A stretch of 64,000 bases of DNA from Alteromonas confluentis (GCF_001757105.1 NZ_MDHN01000032.1:1-64000); one strand, 5' to 3'; positions 27,448-37,674 are shown, numbered from the stretch's first letter. The notes: generated by a model not told the origin, from the letters alone. A program made the numbers and translations.

Positions 27448-28968
27448 ATGTCGAAACTTTTTGGCTGGTTCAGAAAGAACAAGCAACCTGAAAAAGAACA
27501 AAGTGAAGTAAAACCGCAAGAAAGCATCGCGGTTGAGACGCCAGCAACAGAAGTGCCTGTGCCCGCGCAAAGTAACGTTGAAGCAGAGGCCCCTGCCGAA
27601 GAAACGAAACCTGAAGAAGCTGTACAGAATGAATCTGTGGCTGAAGCGAAAGTTGTTGAGCCGGTTGAACCTCAGGTCATCCTACAGGCCCAGCCAAAGA
27701 GTACGGCTGCTGAGCAACCTGAACCCGACGTGCCTGCTTTTGATGAGCCTGTAGAGCCGTCATTACGGAAAACTGGTCCTGAGGATGCATCGGGGCCTGG
27801 ATGGGTTGAGTCTGAGAAGGTTACCCAACAGGTAAAACAAGACGAAGTTCAGTCGGAAGTGGTTACTGACGAAGACATTACGCCAGAAGAAATTACGCCG
27901 GTTGTGGCCGCTGTGCCGGTGCCAGAATCTGAACTGGAGCAGGAGCCAGTATCTGAACCGGAGCTGGAAGTAGAAGCAGAACCAGAGCCGGTTATTGAAG
28001 CAAAGCCTGAACCGAAAGAAGAAAAGAAATCCCTGTTCAGTCGTCTGAAAGCTAGCTTGTCTCGCACTAAAGCGAATCTGGGTAGTGGTTTTGTTAGTTT
28101 GTTTCGTGGCAAAGCCATCGACGATGATCTCTACGAAGAGTTGGAAACCCAGTTACTGGTTGCCGATGTGGGCATGGACACCACACAGAAAATCATCAAC
28201 AAGCTCACCGATAGCGCCAAGCGCTCGCAGTTGAAAGACGCAGAGGCACTGGTCGATATTCTGAAAGGTCAGATGCGCGATATGCTCAAATCCGTTGAGC
28301 GTCCGCTGGTTGAAGACATGAAGAACCATGATGCTAGCACCGGGCCATACGTCATTTTGATGGTAGGCGTGAACGGTGTGGGTAAAACCACTACCATCGG
28401 TAAGCTGGCTAAACAGTTCCAGCAGCAGGGCAAGAAGGTCATGCTGGCCGCTGGTGATACCTTCCGTGCCGCAGCGGTAGAGCAGCTGCAAGTGTGGGGT
28501 GAGCGTAACAAAATCCCTGTAATCGCGCAGCCTACGGGCTCTGACAGCGCGTCGGTACTTTATGATGCATTGGAAGCTGCGAAATCACGTGGAACCGACA
28601 TCCTTATTGCTGATACCGCGGGACGTTTGCAAAACAAAAACAACCTGATGGAAGAGCTGAAGAAAGTCGTACGGGTAATGAAAAAGCTGAGCCCGAATGC
28701 CCCCCATGAAGTGATGCTGACTTTGGATGCCGGTACTGGCCAAAATGCGGTGAGCCAAGCGAAACTGTTTAATGAAGCCGTGGGTCTGACGGGTTTAACA
28801 TTAACCAAGCTAGATGGCACTGCCAAAGGTGGCGTGATTTTCTCAATCGCCGATCAGTTTGGTATTCCTATCCGTTACATCGGTGTGGGTGAAGGCATTG
28901 ACGATTTGCGCACTTTTAACGGCGACGAATTCATTGATGCTCTTTTCAGCGAGACCGAAAACGATTAA
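27448..28968 (+). CDS. ftsY: Signal recognition particle receptor FtsY
   Basis: FtsY is the SRP receptor that docks ribosomes to the membrane. The 506-residue protein has a long acidic, repetitive N-terminal A domain rich in Glu, Pro and Val (about residues 10-190), then the N and G domains. GTPase motifs: GVNGVGKTTTIGKLA, DTAGRLQNK, TKLDGTAKGG. The acidic region is a membrane anchor and varies between species. It heads the ftsY-ftsE-ftsX group. Confidence 0.98.
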   Translation: MSKLFGWFRKNKQPEKEQSEVKPQESIAVETPATEVPVPAQSNVEAEAPAEETKPEEAVQNESVAEAKVVEPVEPQVILQAQPKSTAAEQPEPDVPAFDEPVEPSLRKTGPEDASGPGWVESEKVTQQVKQDEVQSEVVTDEDITPEEITPVVAAVPVPESELEQEPVSEPELEVEAEPEPVIEAKPEPKEEKKSLFSRLKASLSRTKANLGSGFVSLFRGKAIDDDLYEELETQLLVADVGMDTTQKIINKLTDSAKRSQLKDAEALVDILKGQMRDMLKSVERPLVEDMKNHDASTGPYVILMVGVNGVGKTTTIGKLAKQFQQQGKKVMLAAGDTFRAAAVEQLQVWGERNKIPVIAQPTGSDSASVLYDALEAAKSRGTDILIADTAGRLQNKNNLMEELKKVVRVMKKLSPNAPHEVMLTLDAGTGQNAVSQAKLFNEAVGLTGLTLTKLDGTAKGGVIFSIADQFGIPIRYIGVGEGIDDLRTFNGDEFIDALFSETEND

Positions 28969-29012
28969 CGTAACTGTTTTATCAGCCTTTTTCATCGTTG
29001 TAGGACGAGTAG

Positions 29013-29699
29013 ATGATCAAATTTGACCAGGTGAGTAAAACCTATCCCGGCGGGCAGCTCGCGTTGTCGAAAGTTAGCTTTCACATTGAGCCCGGTGAGA
29101 TGGCGTTTTTAACTGGTCACTCAGGAGCCGGTAAAAGTACCTTGCTCAAGTTGATCAGCATCATGGAACGTCCCAGTGTAGGAAAAGTGCTGATTAATGG
29201 TCACGACCTCAATCAAATAAAACGTCGGCAGATTGCTTTTATCCGTCGCGACATCGGCATGATTTTCCAAAGTCCTCACCTTCTCGATTCCAAAACGGTG
29301 TTCGATAACGTGGCACTGCCGCTGATCATTGAAGGTTATACCCGCAAAGAAACCTCGAAGCGGGTAGCGGCGGCATTGGAAATGGTCGGCTTACGTGACA
29401 AAGCCCGTAGTCTGCCTATGATGCTTTCCGGCGGTGAGGCCCAGCGTGTGGGTATCGCCCGTGCAGTCGTCAACAAGCCACCGTTATTACTCGCTGACGA
29501 ACCTACCGGTAACCTAGACCCAAAACTCTCAATGGAAATAATCCGTCTGTTTGAAGATTTTAATCAGGCCGGTGTTTCTGTATTTGTCGCCACCCACGAC
29601 CTGGGGCTTATTGCCAGAATGAAGTATCGCACCCTGACATTGCGGAACGGACAGATGATCACGGATGGGCTGAATGATGCCGCAGGAGAGGGGTGGTAA
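29013..29699 (+). CDS. ftsE: Cell division ATP-binding protein FtsE
   Basis: A 228-residue ABC ATPase that, with FtsX, regulates septal peptidoglycan hydrolases. Walker A GHSGAGKSTLLKL, signature MLSGGEAQRVGIARAV and Walker B LLADEPTGNLD are present. Its TAA stop overlaps the ATG of ftsX (TAATG). Confidence 0.98.
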   Translation: MIKFDQVSKTYPGGQLALSKVSFHIEPGEMAFLTGHSGAGKSTLLKLISIMERPSVGKVLINGHDLNQIKRRQIAFIRRDIGMIFQSPHLLDSKTVFDNVALPLIIEGYTRKETSKRVAAALEMVGLRDKARSLPMMLSGGEAQRVGIARAVVNKPPLLLADEPTGNLDPKLSMEIIRLFEDFNQAGVSVFVATHDLGLIARMKYRTLTLRNGQMITDGLNDAAGEGW

Positions 29700-30679
29700 T
29701 GAGTATTCTATTCAAAGGCCGTACCCAGGGCGCTAGTGATACCCGTATAGGCATTGTGCAAATGATCACTGCCTTTTATATCTCGCATGCCCGTCAGGCG
29801 TTGGGTAGTCTGGGAGAGCTTTGGCGGCAGCCTGCTGCATCGATAATGACTGTGGCCGTGTTGGGTTTGAGTATTACGTTGCCAAGCACCTTGTACATTC
29901 TGGTGAAGAACACAGAAAAAATCAGTGCTGGCTGGGATCAGGCCTCAGAGATCTCCTTATTTCTGAAAGAAGACACACCACCGGCCAGTGCACAGCAGTT
30001 GGTGGCCCGGCTTAATACCTGGCCGGAAATCGACAGCGTTACCTTTATTCCGGCTGATGACGCCCTTAAAGAGTTCCAGCATTTGTCTGGGCTCGGTGAT
30101 GCCATTGCCTATCTTGAGTCTAATCCACTTCCCGATGTAGTACTTATCTCGCCAAACGAGAAACACGCTTCACCCACTGCGGCGCGCATGCTGTTGGAAA
30201 AGCTAAAGAGTCAGCGTGAGGTAGACATTGGCAAACTCGATATTGAATGGCTAGAGCGCCTCTATGCGCTGCTGGACATTGCCCGGGAACTGGTATCTCT
30301 CATCGGTATCCTGTTGTTCGTGTCGGTGGTGTTAATCATCGGAAACACTATCCGCCTGAATATACTCAGTAAGCGTGAGGAAATTTTGGTGATGAAGCTG
30401 GTGGGCGCTACGGACGCCTTTATTCATCGTCCATTTCTCTATACGGGGTTCTGGTACGGGCTGCTAGGCGGGCTGATTGCCTGGCTTGCTGTTATTATCA
30501 TCCTTTGGTGGATGGACAGCAGCATACAGGCATTTGCCAGCATGTATCAGAAAGAATTCAACATCACGGGCCTGTCAGGTACGGCCTTGCTTACCATGCT
30601 CGGGCTTTCAATTTTGCTCGGTTTACTGGGGTCGTTGATGTCGGTGCAACGCCACGTGAGGGGAATCGAACCCCAGTAG
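29699..30679 (+). CDS. ftsX: Cell division protein FtsX
   Basis: The permease partner of FtsE: 326 residues, one N-terminal transmembrane segment, a periplasmic domain, then three C-terminal segments. The family stretch RLNILSKREEILVMKLVGATDAFI is present. Start at ATG 29699, overlapping the ftsE stop, with GGAGAGGGG upstream. Confidence 0.97.
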   Translation: MSILFKGRTQGASDTRIGIVQMITAFYISHARQALGSLGELWRQPAASIMTVAVLGLSITLPSTLYILVKNTEKISAGWDQASEISLFLKEDTPPASAQQLVARLNTWPEIDSVTFIPADDALKEFQHLSGLGDAIAYLESNPLPDVVLISPNEKHASPTAARMLLEKLKSQREVDIGKLDIEWLERLYALLDIARELVSLIGILLFVSVVLIIGNTIRLNILSKREEILVMKLVGATDAFIHRPFLYTGFWYGLLGGLIAWLAVIIILWWMDSSIQAFASMYQKEFNITGLSGTALLTMLGLSILLGLLGSLMSVQRHVRGIEPQ

Positions 30680-30720
30680 CTTGATTCGCTACCGGGGCAT
30701 AGCAATATGCCTATGTTAGG

Positions 30721-31959
30721 TTAACGGATAACTGGTTTCGGGAAGTAAGCCGAAATGGTTGAGCGTACACCGTTACCCCACTGAATGGCTTGGTTGTACA
30801 TCATGTGCAGCTGTTTCTGATCGAAATCCAGTGCCTTGGATTGTTTAATGATGTTCATCCAAAGCGCCCCTTCGAATGCCCGTGACAGGCTGATGTAGCT
30901 GTTAAATTCGTCAGATTTGCCCAACAGGGCATCATTCACTTCATCGGTCAGTGGCAGCTGTTTTAATACATCTGGCATGTCTTGATCTAACAACGCATCC
31001 AGCAATGAAAACAGTCCGATAAGGAAACCAATTGGCGGATTCAAATGTACGCCCCGTTGTTGAGAAAGCAAATCGAAAAACTTCGCTCGCACCAGAGACA
31101 TGTGAATTAGCTCCAGTGGTTTGTCATCGCTGAGGTTAGCCAATGATAACAGCGCGATAAACTTCTTAATTTCTACTTCGCCCATATAGGTCAAAGCATG
31201 TTTTAGCGATGTAATTTTATAGCGCTTATTAATGGCCGGATTATTTATAAACTTCAGTAGCAAGAAGCTCAGTGCTGCATCCCGTTCAATAATCTGATTA
31301 ATTCGGTTTAGGTTAAAATCACTGCGGGCACTTTCACCCATTAGATCAACCAGGTTCATCTTCGACGCGGGAAGATGGCGCTGAATACGGGCTTCAGGCA
31401 TGGCGAAGAAATAGCCCTGAAAGAAATCGAAACCCAGTGAGCGGCAGCTATCAAAGTCTTCGTGAGTATTAACCTGTTCTGCAACCAGTTTGATATTTGA
31501 ATCGATATAGCGAGGAATATTCTTTTCAATTAAATCGTAATTGGTGCGGGTAACATCCACTTTGACGATGTCTATCAGTGAAAAAATATCCTGTTTGCCA
31601 CTCAACATTAACGGATCGTCGATGGCCAGTTTAAATCCCAGATCTTTAATATGGGTACAGGCTTCAAGCAAGCCGGGCGTCGGTGCGTTAGGTTCATTAA
31701 GCTGAACAATCACTGACTCAGGATTTAAAGACGTTGGAAAGCGGGAGATCAGTGTGTCTGGATTAAAGTGAATAAAAGACTGCTTCTCGCCTGAGATGTC
31801 ATCAAGACCCAACGGGTGAAAATGTTGGGCGATGTACTTTGCTTTCTCTGGCTCTAACTCTGGATACGCGCCACCCTTACCGTCGCGAAACAACAATTCG
31901 TAGGCGAAAACATCCTTTTCGCGATCTAGTATCGGCTGGCGTGCAATAAATGCGAACAT
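30721..31959 (-). CDS. EAL-HDOD domain protein (YuxH family)
   Basis: A 412-residue cytoplasmic signalling protein. The N-terminal half is an EAL-like domain with YELLFRDG, LAIDDPLML in place of DDFG and AEQVNTHEDF. The C-terminal half (about 200-390) is an HDOD domain, seen in regulators of motility and type IV pili. The changed EAL residues suggest no phosphodiesterase activity. Start at 31959 (MFAFIARQPILD), the usual family start. It breaks the ftsYEX-rpoH order known in E. coli and reads against both. Confidence 0.88.
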   Translation of the reverse strand: MFAFIARQPILDREKDVFAYELLFRDGKGGAYPELEPEKAKYIAQHFHPLGLDDISGEKQSFIHFNPDTLISRFPTSLNPESVIVQLNEPNAPTPGLLEACTHIKDLGFKLAIDDPLMLSGKQDIFSLIDIVKVDVTRTNYDLIEKNIPRYIDSNIKLVAEQVNTHEDFDSCRSLGFDFFQGYFFAMPEARIQRHLPASKMNLVDLMGESARSDFNLNRINQIIERDAALSFLLLKFINNPAINKRYKITSLKHALTYMGEVEIKKFIALLSLANLSDDKPLELIHMSLVRAKFFDLLSQQRGVHLNPPIGFLIGLFSLLDALLDQDMPDVLKQLPLTDEVNDALLGKSDEFNSYISLSRAFEGALWMNIIKQSKALDFDQKQLHMMYNQAIQWGNGVRSTISAYFPKPVIR

Positions 31960-32340
31960 ACGACTGGCGTGTCCTTCCATCAGTGGTAAATATAATGATT
32001 CTGCACTACATGATCACCCTGTAATGCTGCAACAGCAAAGTATCAACTTTATCCTATAGGCCGCTGATTATCTATGGTTTCGTCATTCTTTTAACTTATG
32101 CACACCGCTTAATTGCAATAAACACCATATAAATAAAAAACTGAATACACGCCCAATTCGTAATAACTATAGTAGATGGTTCGCGACTTGCCGCGCAGCA
32201 GCGGCTTAGGCATTAAGCTATCGCAATGCACTGATAGGTTGTATCGCAGCAAAATTACGTTTAATCGTGATCCGTTTTTACTATTTTATTTTACACTAAC
32301 TGCCATTGAACGCTGCTTCATGCAGGTTTATCGCCACAAA
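31960..32340. other. Long intergenic region upstream of rpoH
   Basis: The stretch between the EAL-HDOD gene and the rpoH promoter contains no convincing gene. A frame near 32176 has no ribosome site. It presumably holds the EAL-HDOD promoter and distal rpoH control sequences. Confidence 0.5.
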
Positions 32341-32394
32341 GGAACTTTTTTGTGGTAAATCAGGTCTTGATATTTAGTAGTTTGTCACTATATT
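32341..32394 (+). promoter_or_regulatory. Overlapping sigma-E-like and sigma-70 promoters of rpoH
   Basis: GGAACTT at 32341-32347, 17 bases, TCTTGA at 32365-32370 resembles a sigma-E promoter. TTGATA at 32367-32372, 16 bases, TATATT at 32389-32394 is a good sigma-70 promoter. Both would give leaders of about 80-110 bases before rpoH. In E. coli rpoH also has a sigma-E promoter. Confidence 0.5.
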
Positions 32395-32482
32395 CCTGAA
32401 TTGGAATGATGTGCGACAATCAAGGACTCGAAAGGCACTTCCACTTTTGATACCATGAAGTGCTTAGCAAATTGAGGTGAAT

Positions 32483-33337
32483 ATGAGCAATAACATGCAA
32501 ACAATGGCATTATCGGTGCCCCACAGCGGTAGCATCGAAGGCTACGTACAAGCTGTGAGCAGCATTGACATGCTCACTGCAGAAAAAGAAAGAAGTCTGG
32601 CATCGCGTCTGCGTGATGAAGGCGATCTTGAGGCAGCGAGACAGTTGGTAATGTCGCATTTACGCTTTGTTGTACATATTGCCAAGTCGTACTCGGGCTA
32701 CGGGTTACCTCAGGCTGATCTTATTCAGGAAGGTAACATTGGCCTGATGAAGGCAGTAAAACGTTTCGACCCTAGCGTAGGTGTGAGACTGGTATCTTTT
32801 GCTGTTCATTGGATCAAAGCTGAGATTCATGAGTTCGTGCTGAAGAACTGGCGCATCGTTAAGGTTGCTACCACCAAGGCGCAGCGCAAACTTTTCTTCA
32901 ACCTGCGTAAAGCGAAAAAGCGTTTAGGCTGGTTTACTCATGAAGAAGTGCAAACTGTTGCAGACGAGTTGGGTGTAAGCACCAAAGAAGTACTGCAAAT
33001 GGAAGCGCGAATGAGCAGTCAGGATCAAGCTTTTGATCTGAGCGCCGATGATGACGAAAATGGCAACTTTGCTCCTGTGCAGTTCTTAGAAGACAAAAGC
33101 ACAGACGTGGAAATGGACGTTATCAATAACGATTGGGATACTAACGCCTCTAAGCGCTTGTATTCTGCCATTAAAACATTGGATGAGCGTAGCCAGGACA
33201 TCATTGAAACACGCTGGTTAGCCGACAATAAGATTACGCTTCAGGATTTGGCTGATAAGTACCAGGTTTCTGCAGAACGTGTTCGTCAAATTGAAAAGAA
33301 CGCGATGAAGAAACTGCAAGCGGCAATGGCTGCATAG
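32483..33337 (+). CDS. rpoH: RNA polymerase heat-shock sigma factor sigma-32
   Basis: A 284-residue sigma-70-family protein. Region 2 reads [22 protein letters not shown], the RpoH-specific box is [15 protein letters not shown], and region 4 is [21 protein letters not shown]. The ATG at 32483 has GAGG just upstream; the frame opens at a GTG two codons earlier. It follows the ftsEX block as in E. coli. Confidence 0.98.
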   Translation: MSNNMQTMALSVPHSGSIEGYVQAVSSIDMLTAEKERSLASRLRDEGDLEAARQLVMSHLRFVVHIAKSYSGYGLPQADLIQEGNIGLMKAVKRFDPSVGVRLVSFAVHWIKAEIHEFVLKNWRIVKVATTKAQRKLFFNLRKAKKRLGWFTHEEVQTVADELGVSTKEVLQMEARMSSQDQAFDLSADDDENGNFAPVQFLEDKSTDVEMDVINNDWDTNASKRLYSAIKTLDERSQDIIETRWLADNKITLQDLADKYQVSAERVRQIEKNAMKKLQAAMAA

Positions 33338-33350
33338 TGTCAAATATTTA

Positions 33351-33377
33351 AAAAAAGCGCCTTAACGGCGCTTTTTT
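33351..33377. terminator. Bidirectional terminator between rpoH and the YrhK gene
   Basis: AAAAAAGCGCC, TTAA, GGCGCTTTTTTT. The stop codon of the convergent yrhK-like gene touches the T tract, so both genes can use it. Confidence 0.9.
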
Positions 33378-33571
33378 TATGCATCTTGTTTGAGATTTAA
33401 ATAATCAGAAACACAAGCAACGATCCACAAAAGTGATCCCAACATAAACAAATACACGCCAATAATCGCGTAGTCTGCCAATGAAGGCAGAAAACATGTA
33501 CTGCCTATCAGAAAAGAAAATCCAGCTAAAATGTTAATTACCAAACAAGTCTTGGGTTTGATGAATGGCAT
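33377..33571 (-). CDS. YrhK-like small membrane protein
   Basis: A 64-residue protein with two hydrophobic segments, INILAGFSFLIGSTCFLPSL and IIGVYLFMLGSLLWIVACV, matching the YrhK domain pattern. Function is unknown. It is 10 bases downstream of the CMD-family gene and probably shares its transcript. Confidence 0.65.
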   Translation of the reverse strand: MPFIKPKTCLVINILAGFSFLIGSTCFLPSLADYAIIGVYLFMLGSLLWIVACVSDYLNLKQDA

Positions 33572-33581
33572 ATCGTGCCCC

Positions 33582-34040
33582 TTATTGGTGTGTCATTTCA
33601 GGAACGAACCCAAACCCGATGGAGATTCGGTTCCAACTGTTGATTTCAAGAATAATGGTTGTGAGTTCGACAATCGCTTGCTTGTCGAAAACATCTGACA
33701 CGACCGCAAAGTCAGCGTCTGTAACGCCATCGGTAACCGTTGTCAGGGTTTCAGCCCAATGCAGAGCACTTTGCTCTGCAGCTGAAAATGCATCAGGTAC
33801 TTCTCTCCATGTTGCCAGGATATCTAATCGTTCCTGCAACTCACCCTCCGCCCGCAATTCTGCTGCATGCATATGCATACAGAAGGCACAGCCATTAATT
33901 TGAGAAACCCTCAGCCGGATTAATCCGATAAGCGAAGCCCCAAAAGGACTCGCAGAGGATTGTTCACTTAATCCGGTCAGGTTCTTTAAGATACGCGGTG
34001 CCAACCGATAAACATCGTTTTGGTCGATTCTTGTAGACAT
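33582..34040 (-). CDS. Carboxymuconolactone decarboxylase / AhpD-family protein
   Basis: A 152-residue helical protein with the redox motif CAFCMHMHAAELRA that marks the AhpD-like branch, whose members act as peroxidase partners. Start at ATG 34040, with GGAGAATATT directly upstream. It lies 41 bases after the AraC regulator on the same strand, which may control it. Confidence 0.87.
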   Translation of the reverse strand: MSTRIDQNDVYRLAPRILKNLTGLSEQSSASPFGASLIGLIRLRVSQINGCAFCMHMHAAELRAEGELQERLDILATWREVPDAFSAAEQSALHWAETLTTVTDGVTDADFAVVSDVFDKQAIVELTTIILEINSWNRISIGFGFVPEMTHQ

Positions 34041-34081
34041 AATATTCTCCGTCAAGTTTTAACGTTGAGAATAGAGGGGAG

Positions 34082-34900
34082 CTACTTTTTTATATTGGAA
34101 AAACGCGACACTTTTCGTTGTCGGTAGGCTGCCGGGGTTTCTCCGACAAATTGATGGAAGTGGTTAGTAAAATGCGCTTGATCAAAGTAGCCGCTTGTCA
34201 GTGCGACGTCGGCCAGTGAACCTGAGCTGTATATCAGTTGTTGTCTGGCGGTGTAGATGCGTGAGAATTGCACCAATTCTTTAGGGGACAGACCAAGCAC
34301 ACGCTTACAAGTGCGCTGTAGTGTGCGGGAAGAGACGCCAAGCTGTCGTGCGATGTCGGTATTGTGTTGCAACGGCGTGGCTAAGTTGCTGATAAGCCGC
34401 TCTCTGTCTTCGCTTACTGCCGAATTTTGATGCAACCGCTGTGTTAGCCATTGCAGCAAAATACGAACGCGCTCACAGTCAGGCGCAGCACAGACTTCGT
34501 TAACGGGGAGTGACACATTTGGGTGCAGTGAAGCAAAACTGCTTATGGCGTCTCTGGGGAGCGATTCAGCGGGAATACCAAAGCATTCTGTAAAAGCACC
34601 AGGCAGAAAACGAATACTGATTAACGCATCGCCGGGTAATGTGACAAATGGCGCGGTGCGCGTACTGAAAAGAACACTGGCGTTGAGACTGTGATCTGAA
34701 AGGGTAAATGTCAAACTCACGCCGCCGTCAGGATAACAACGATCCTGGCTTGGCAGACAATGGGGATTGTCACTGAACCAGATTGAATGCAGCCAGCGTG
34801 AGAGACTGAGGGGCACCGGCACAAAGGCTATCTGCGCCGGCTTGAATGCGTCTGGAACCCCCGTGGGAACAACGGTTTTTGCGTTACTCTTCTTCGTCAT
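34082..34900 (-). CDS. AraC-family transcriptional regulator
   Basis: A 272-residue regulator. The C-terminal third has two HTH motifs: NTDIARQLGVSSRTLQRTCKRVLG and the AraC signature SLADVALTSGYFDQAHFTNHFHQFVGETPAAYRQRK. The N-terminal part looks like a DUF6597-type sensor. Start at MTKKSNAK (34900), giving a 17-base overlap with fabY. Likely target is the downstream CMD-yrhK pair (inference). Confidence 0.87.
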   Translation of the reverse strand: MTKKSNAKTVVPTGVPDAFKPAQIAFVPVPLSLSRWLHSIWFSDNPHCLPSQDRCYPDGGVSLTFTLSDHSLNASVLFSTRTAPFVTLPGDALISIRFLPGAFTECFGIPAESLPRDAISSFASLHPNVSLPVNEVCAAPDCERVRILLQWLTQRLHQNSAVSEDRERLISNLATPLQHNTDIARQLGVSSRTLQRTCKRVLGLSPKELVQFSRIYTARQQLIYSSGSLADVALTSGYFDQAHFTNHFHQFVGETPAAYRQRKVSRFSNIKK

Positions 34901-35804
34901 TCTCTTTTTTCGGCGGTAATACCCAAAATACGCCACGGAATTCAGCCACAGCGTTATTGTCGTCCATAATATCAACTTGCAAGGTGAAACGGCATTTCTT
35001 TCGCTTTTCCAATGGCGCGAACTTGCCACTGAGCGATTCAATGTGACACATGGCCCGTGGCTTCATGGTGATGGGTTTGTGATAGTGTATATCGCCGTCA
35101 CCTAATACTATCTCGCCCATTAACTGGCGCTCTTTTAACTGCAGAAAAATCATTCCCCAGCCAGTTAAGGTGGCAAGTGAAAAAATGCTGCCGGCGAACA
35201 TAGTGCCGTGAATATTAATATTCTTGTTCAGTGAAGCGCGGGTTTCCAGCGTACGACCGGTGTACTGGTGCAGCTTTATGCCCATGTGCTCAGTAATAGG
35301 AATGGTTTCTGTCCAGGTATCCTGAAGTTCTTTGCACCATTTCGGATGCAGCATCACGATGCCCGGGTCTGTGAGTTTTTTCACCATTTGCTGGCGCTTG
35401 AGCATGCCCAGTTCATTGGGGGCTTCTCGCTCAATCACAAAACCGCAGGAGCTGAAAAAGTCGATGGAGGTTTCGCGGCTGTTGGTTACCGCGCGAATGG
35501 CGCCTAATTCCCGGGCAACGCCTTCCAGTGCACCCAGGATCATCTGACCCAAGCCGCGACGTAAATAGTCACCGTGCACGGCGATATGACGAATTTGTGC
35601 TTCTTCAGCGGTGTTCAGATGCACCCGGCCGGCAGCAACGATTTCGCCTTTGCCATTCATAATAACCCGGTGTTCGGCTACCTGTTCATACTCATCCCGT
35701 TCTGAGCCGGGGGCAAAATTCCAGGGCTTGCGCAGGTATGTCCAGCGAAACGTGAAATATTGTTCTAGTTCTTCTTCAGTTTTCGGAGTGGCTACTCTAA
35801 ACAC
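34884..35804 (-). CDS. fabY: GNAT acyltransferase / YiiD-type hotdog thioesterase fusion
   Basis: A 306-residue two-domain protein: a GNAT acetyltransferase (residues about 1-150, with the acetyl-CoA loop RRGLGQMILGALE) and a YiiD C-terminal thioesterase-like hotdog domain (about 165-300). It corresponds to E. coli YiiD (FabY), a probable acyltransferase in fatty-acid initiation. Its neighbour dtd is also adjacent in E. coli, which supports the match. Confidence 0.85.
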   Translation of the reverse strand: MFRVATPKTEEELEQYFTFRWTYLRKPWNFAPGSERDEYEQVAEHRVIMNGKGEIVAAGRVHLNTAEEAQIRHIAVHGDYLRRGLGQMILGALEGVARELGAIRAVTNSRETSIDFFSSCGFVIEREAPNELGMLKRQQMVKKLTDPGIVMLHPKWCKELQDTWTETIPITEHMGIKLHQYTGRTLETRASLNKNINIHGTMFAGSIFSLATLTGWGMIFLQLKERQLMGEIVLGDGDIHYHKPITMKPRAMCHIESLSGKFAPLEKRKKCRFTLQVDIMDDNNAVAEFRGVFWVLPPKKENDEEE

Positions 35805-35940
35805 AATATTAAAGCCTTATGTGATTACTACCGGTATCCATTTAACCCTATGGCACAGGTTGTTCACAAGTGCATTTATCAAAGAGCGCGAAGATCCGAA
35901 TCTATTGAGAGGATAAGTACGGGAAATAACGGCTAAAGTT

Positions 35941-36378
35941 TCAGACCTGAAATTGGAACGTCACCGGCCCGTCATTCAACAGCGATACTTTCATATCTGC
36001 GCCAAAACGGCCCGTTTGTACTGGTACTCCCAGTGAGGAAAGGTGGGTGATAAACGCGTTGTACATAGCCTCGCCGTGGGCGGGTGTTGCACCTTTAGAG
36101 AAACCAGGGCGATTACCTTTCTGCGTATCGGCGACCAGAGTGAACTGAGAGACAACCAGCACAGACCCGCCAGCCTGTTGTACATTCAGGTTCATTTTTC
36201 CCGCTTCATCACTAAACATGCGGTAATTAGCAACTTTTTTGGCTAGCTTGTCTATTTGTTCCTGAGCATCTTCTTTTTCTACGCCAAGTAACAAAAGAAT
36301 ACCCTGTCCAATTTCGCCAGTGATTTCGCCATCCACTGTCACTCGCGCCTCAGATACCCGCTGAACCAGTCCTATCAT
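35941..36378 (-). CDS. dtd: D-aminoacyl-tRNA deacylase
   Basis: Dtd removes D-amino acids from mischarged tRNA. The 145-residue protein contains [17 protein letters not shown], the conserved active-site loop, and the C-terminal NDGPVTFQF with the GP motif. Its start overlaps the stop of the aminopeptidase gene (ATGA), so the two are coupled. Confidence 0.97.
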   Translation of the reverse strand: MIGLVQRVSEARVTVDGEITGEIGQGILLLLGVEKEDAQEQIDKLAKKVANYRMFSDEAGKMNLNVQQAGGSVLVVSQFTLVADTQKGNRPGFSKGATPAHGEAMYNAFITHLSSLGVPVQTGRFGADMKVSLLNDGPVTFQFQV

Positions 36379-37349
36379 TTTTTCTCCCGTAGATATTTCG
36401 ACATGTCCCGGGTCGCTCTGCAGAGTGCCAGTGCGATGCCCGGTTCCGACGTGCTGTGACCCGCTTCCTGCACAATCTGAAGTTCACTGTTGCTCCACGC
36501 CTGGTGCAAGGTGTAAGCAGATTTTGTACTGCATATAACATCGTAGCGGCCGTGGACTATTGTACCGGGTATGTGGTTAATTTTATGCACGTTCTGAAGA
36601 ATAAAGTTTTCGGGAATAAAGCATTGATGAGACAGATAGTGGCACTCAAGCTTGGCGAGACTCGTCATCAGATTAATGGGATAGTGGCTGGTAAATTCCC
36701 CGGTGCCGTGGGGTAGTGACAGTCTGGATAACCTTTCTTCCCAGATGTACCAGCGCTTTAATGCGGCTAACCGTTGAAGTTCATCCGGCGAATCGAACAT
36801 GCGTTGGTAGTGCTCACAGACCGACGTTGTCGTTATAGGAGGGTTAATGCCGTCGGTGAACATTTCATAGTGTTCGGGAAACAAGGTAGCTGCTGCACCG
36901 TGCTGGGAAATGAACCAGTCACGATCTTCTCTTCTGGCGAGAAAAACACCGCGTAAGATCAGGCCTGAAACCGTGTTTGGTTCGGTAATCGCGGCCATCA
37001 TCGCTAACGTAGAACCCCATGAGCCGCCGAATAGGATCCACTTGTCTACCTTGAGAAATGCGCGCAGCGCCGCAATATCATTAAGAATGTGCTGAGTCGT
37101 GTTGTTCTCGAGCGAGCCGAATGGCTTGGAGCGACCACAACCCCGTTGCTCAAATGCGATAATACGAAAGTGATTACCGTCGAAAAAACGGCGATAGCCT
37201 GGGGATAATCCAGCGCCGGGACCACCGTGCAAATAAAGCACCGGGAAACCATCCGGATTGCCACTTTCCTCGTAATAGAGAGTGTGGCCGTCTCCGGTTT
37301 CAAAGTACCCACTGCTGTAACATCCAATGTCAGGGTAAAGTCGTTTCAT
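36375..37349 (-). CDS. pip: Prolyl aminopeptidase (S33 alpha/beta hydrolase)
   Basis: A 324-residue alpha/beta hydrolase that releases N-terminal proline. The oxyanion loop HGGPGAG is at residues 41-47, the nucleophile Ser110 in GGSWGS, and a late Asp and His in [10 protein letters not shown] and EAGHS complete the triad. Length and motifs fit proline iminopeptidase. First gene of a possible pip-dtd transcript. Confidence 0.95.
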   Translation of the reverse strand: MKRLYPDIGCYSSGYFETGDGHTLYYEESGNPDGFPVLYLHGGPGAGLSPGYRRFFDGNHFRIIAFEQRGCGRSKPFGSLENNTTQHILNDIAALRAFLKVDKWILFGGSWGSTLAMMAAITEPNTVSGLILRGVFLARREDRDWFISQHGAAATLFPEHYEMFTDGINPPITTTSVCEHYQRMFDSPDELQRLAALKRWYIWEERLSRLSLPHGTGEFTSHYPINLMTSLAKLECHYLSHQCFIPENFILQNVHKINHIPGTIVHGRYDVICSTKSAYTLHQAWSNSELQIVQEAGHSTSEPGIALALCRATRDMSKYLREKK

Positions 37350-37435
37350 TTTGTTTCAGTGCGTTGTTTGAGGTATTTTTTTGGTTTAGTTTAGCTACTT
37401 AACCACATATTTAAGCAATATACGAGGATGTTTAT

Positions 37436-37672
37436 ATGTCAGGGCAAGGTTCTGGCGGTAATGTGATCGCCGCAATTTGTAATTTTTTTATTCCCGGGCT
37501 GGGCCATTTGGTTCAGGGCAGAATTATGGGAGCGTTGTTTTTCTTCTTCGCTTGCTTAGTTTTTTACGGGCTGGCAGCAACCGTCGTACTCTTTTTCCTA
37601 TGGCCGGTAGGCGCCATTTTCCATCTGTGGTCAATTATCAGTGCGGCCCGTTATCGCGGCCCCGGAATATAA
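37436..37672 (+). CDS. Small two-helix membrane protein (TM2-like)
   Basis: A 78-residue protein with hydrophobic segments around residues 9-26 and 30-60. The stretch NFFIPGLGHLVQGRIMGALFF resembles the TM2-type helix pair. Function unknown. It ends just before the DUF2959 lipoprotein start and is likely cotranscribed. Confidence 0.7.
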   Translation: MSGQGSGGNVIAAICNFFIPGLGHLVQGRIMGALFFFFACLVFYGLAATVVLFFLWPVGAIFHLWSIISAARYRGPGI

Positions 37673-37674
37673 AT

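Noticed and set aside
30660..30674. GGGGAATCGAACCCC reads on the minus strand like a tRNA T-arm
   Set aside because: It lies in the conserved end of ftsX (QRHVRGIEPQ) and no acceptor, anticodon or D arm can be built around it.
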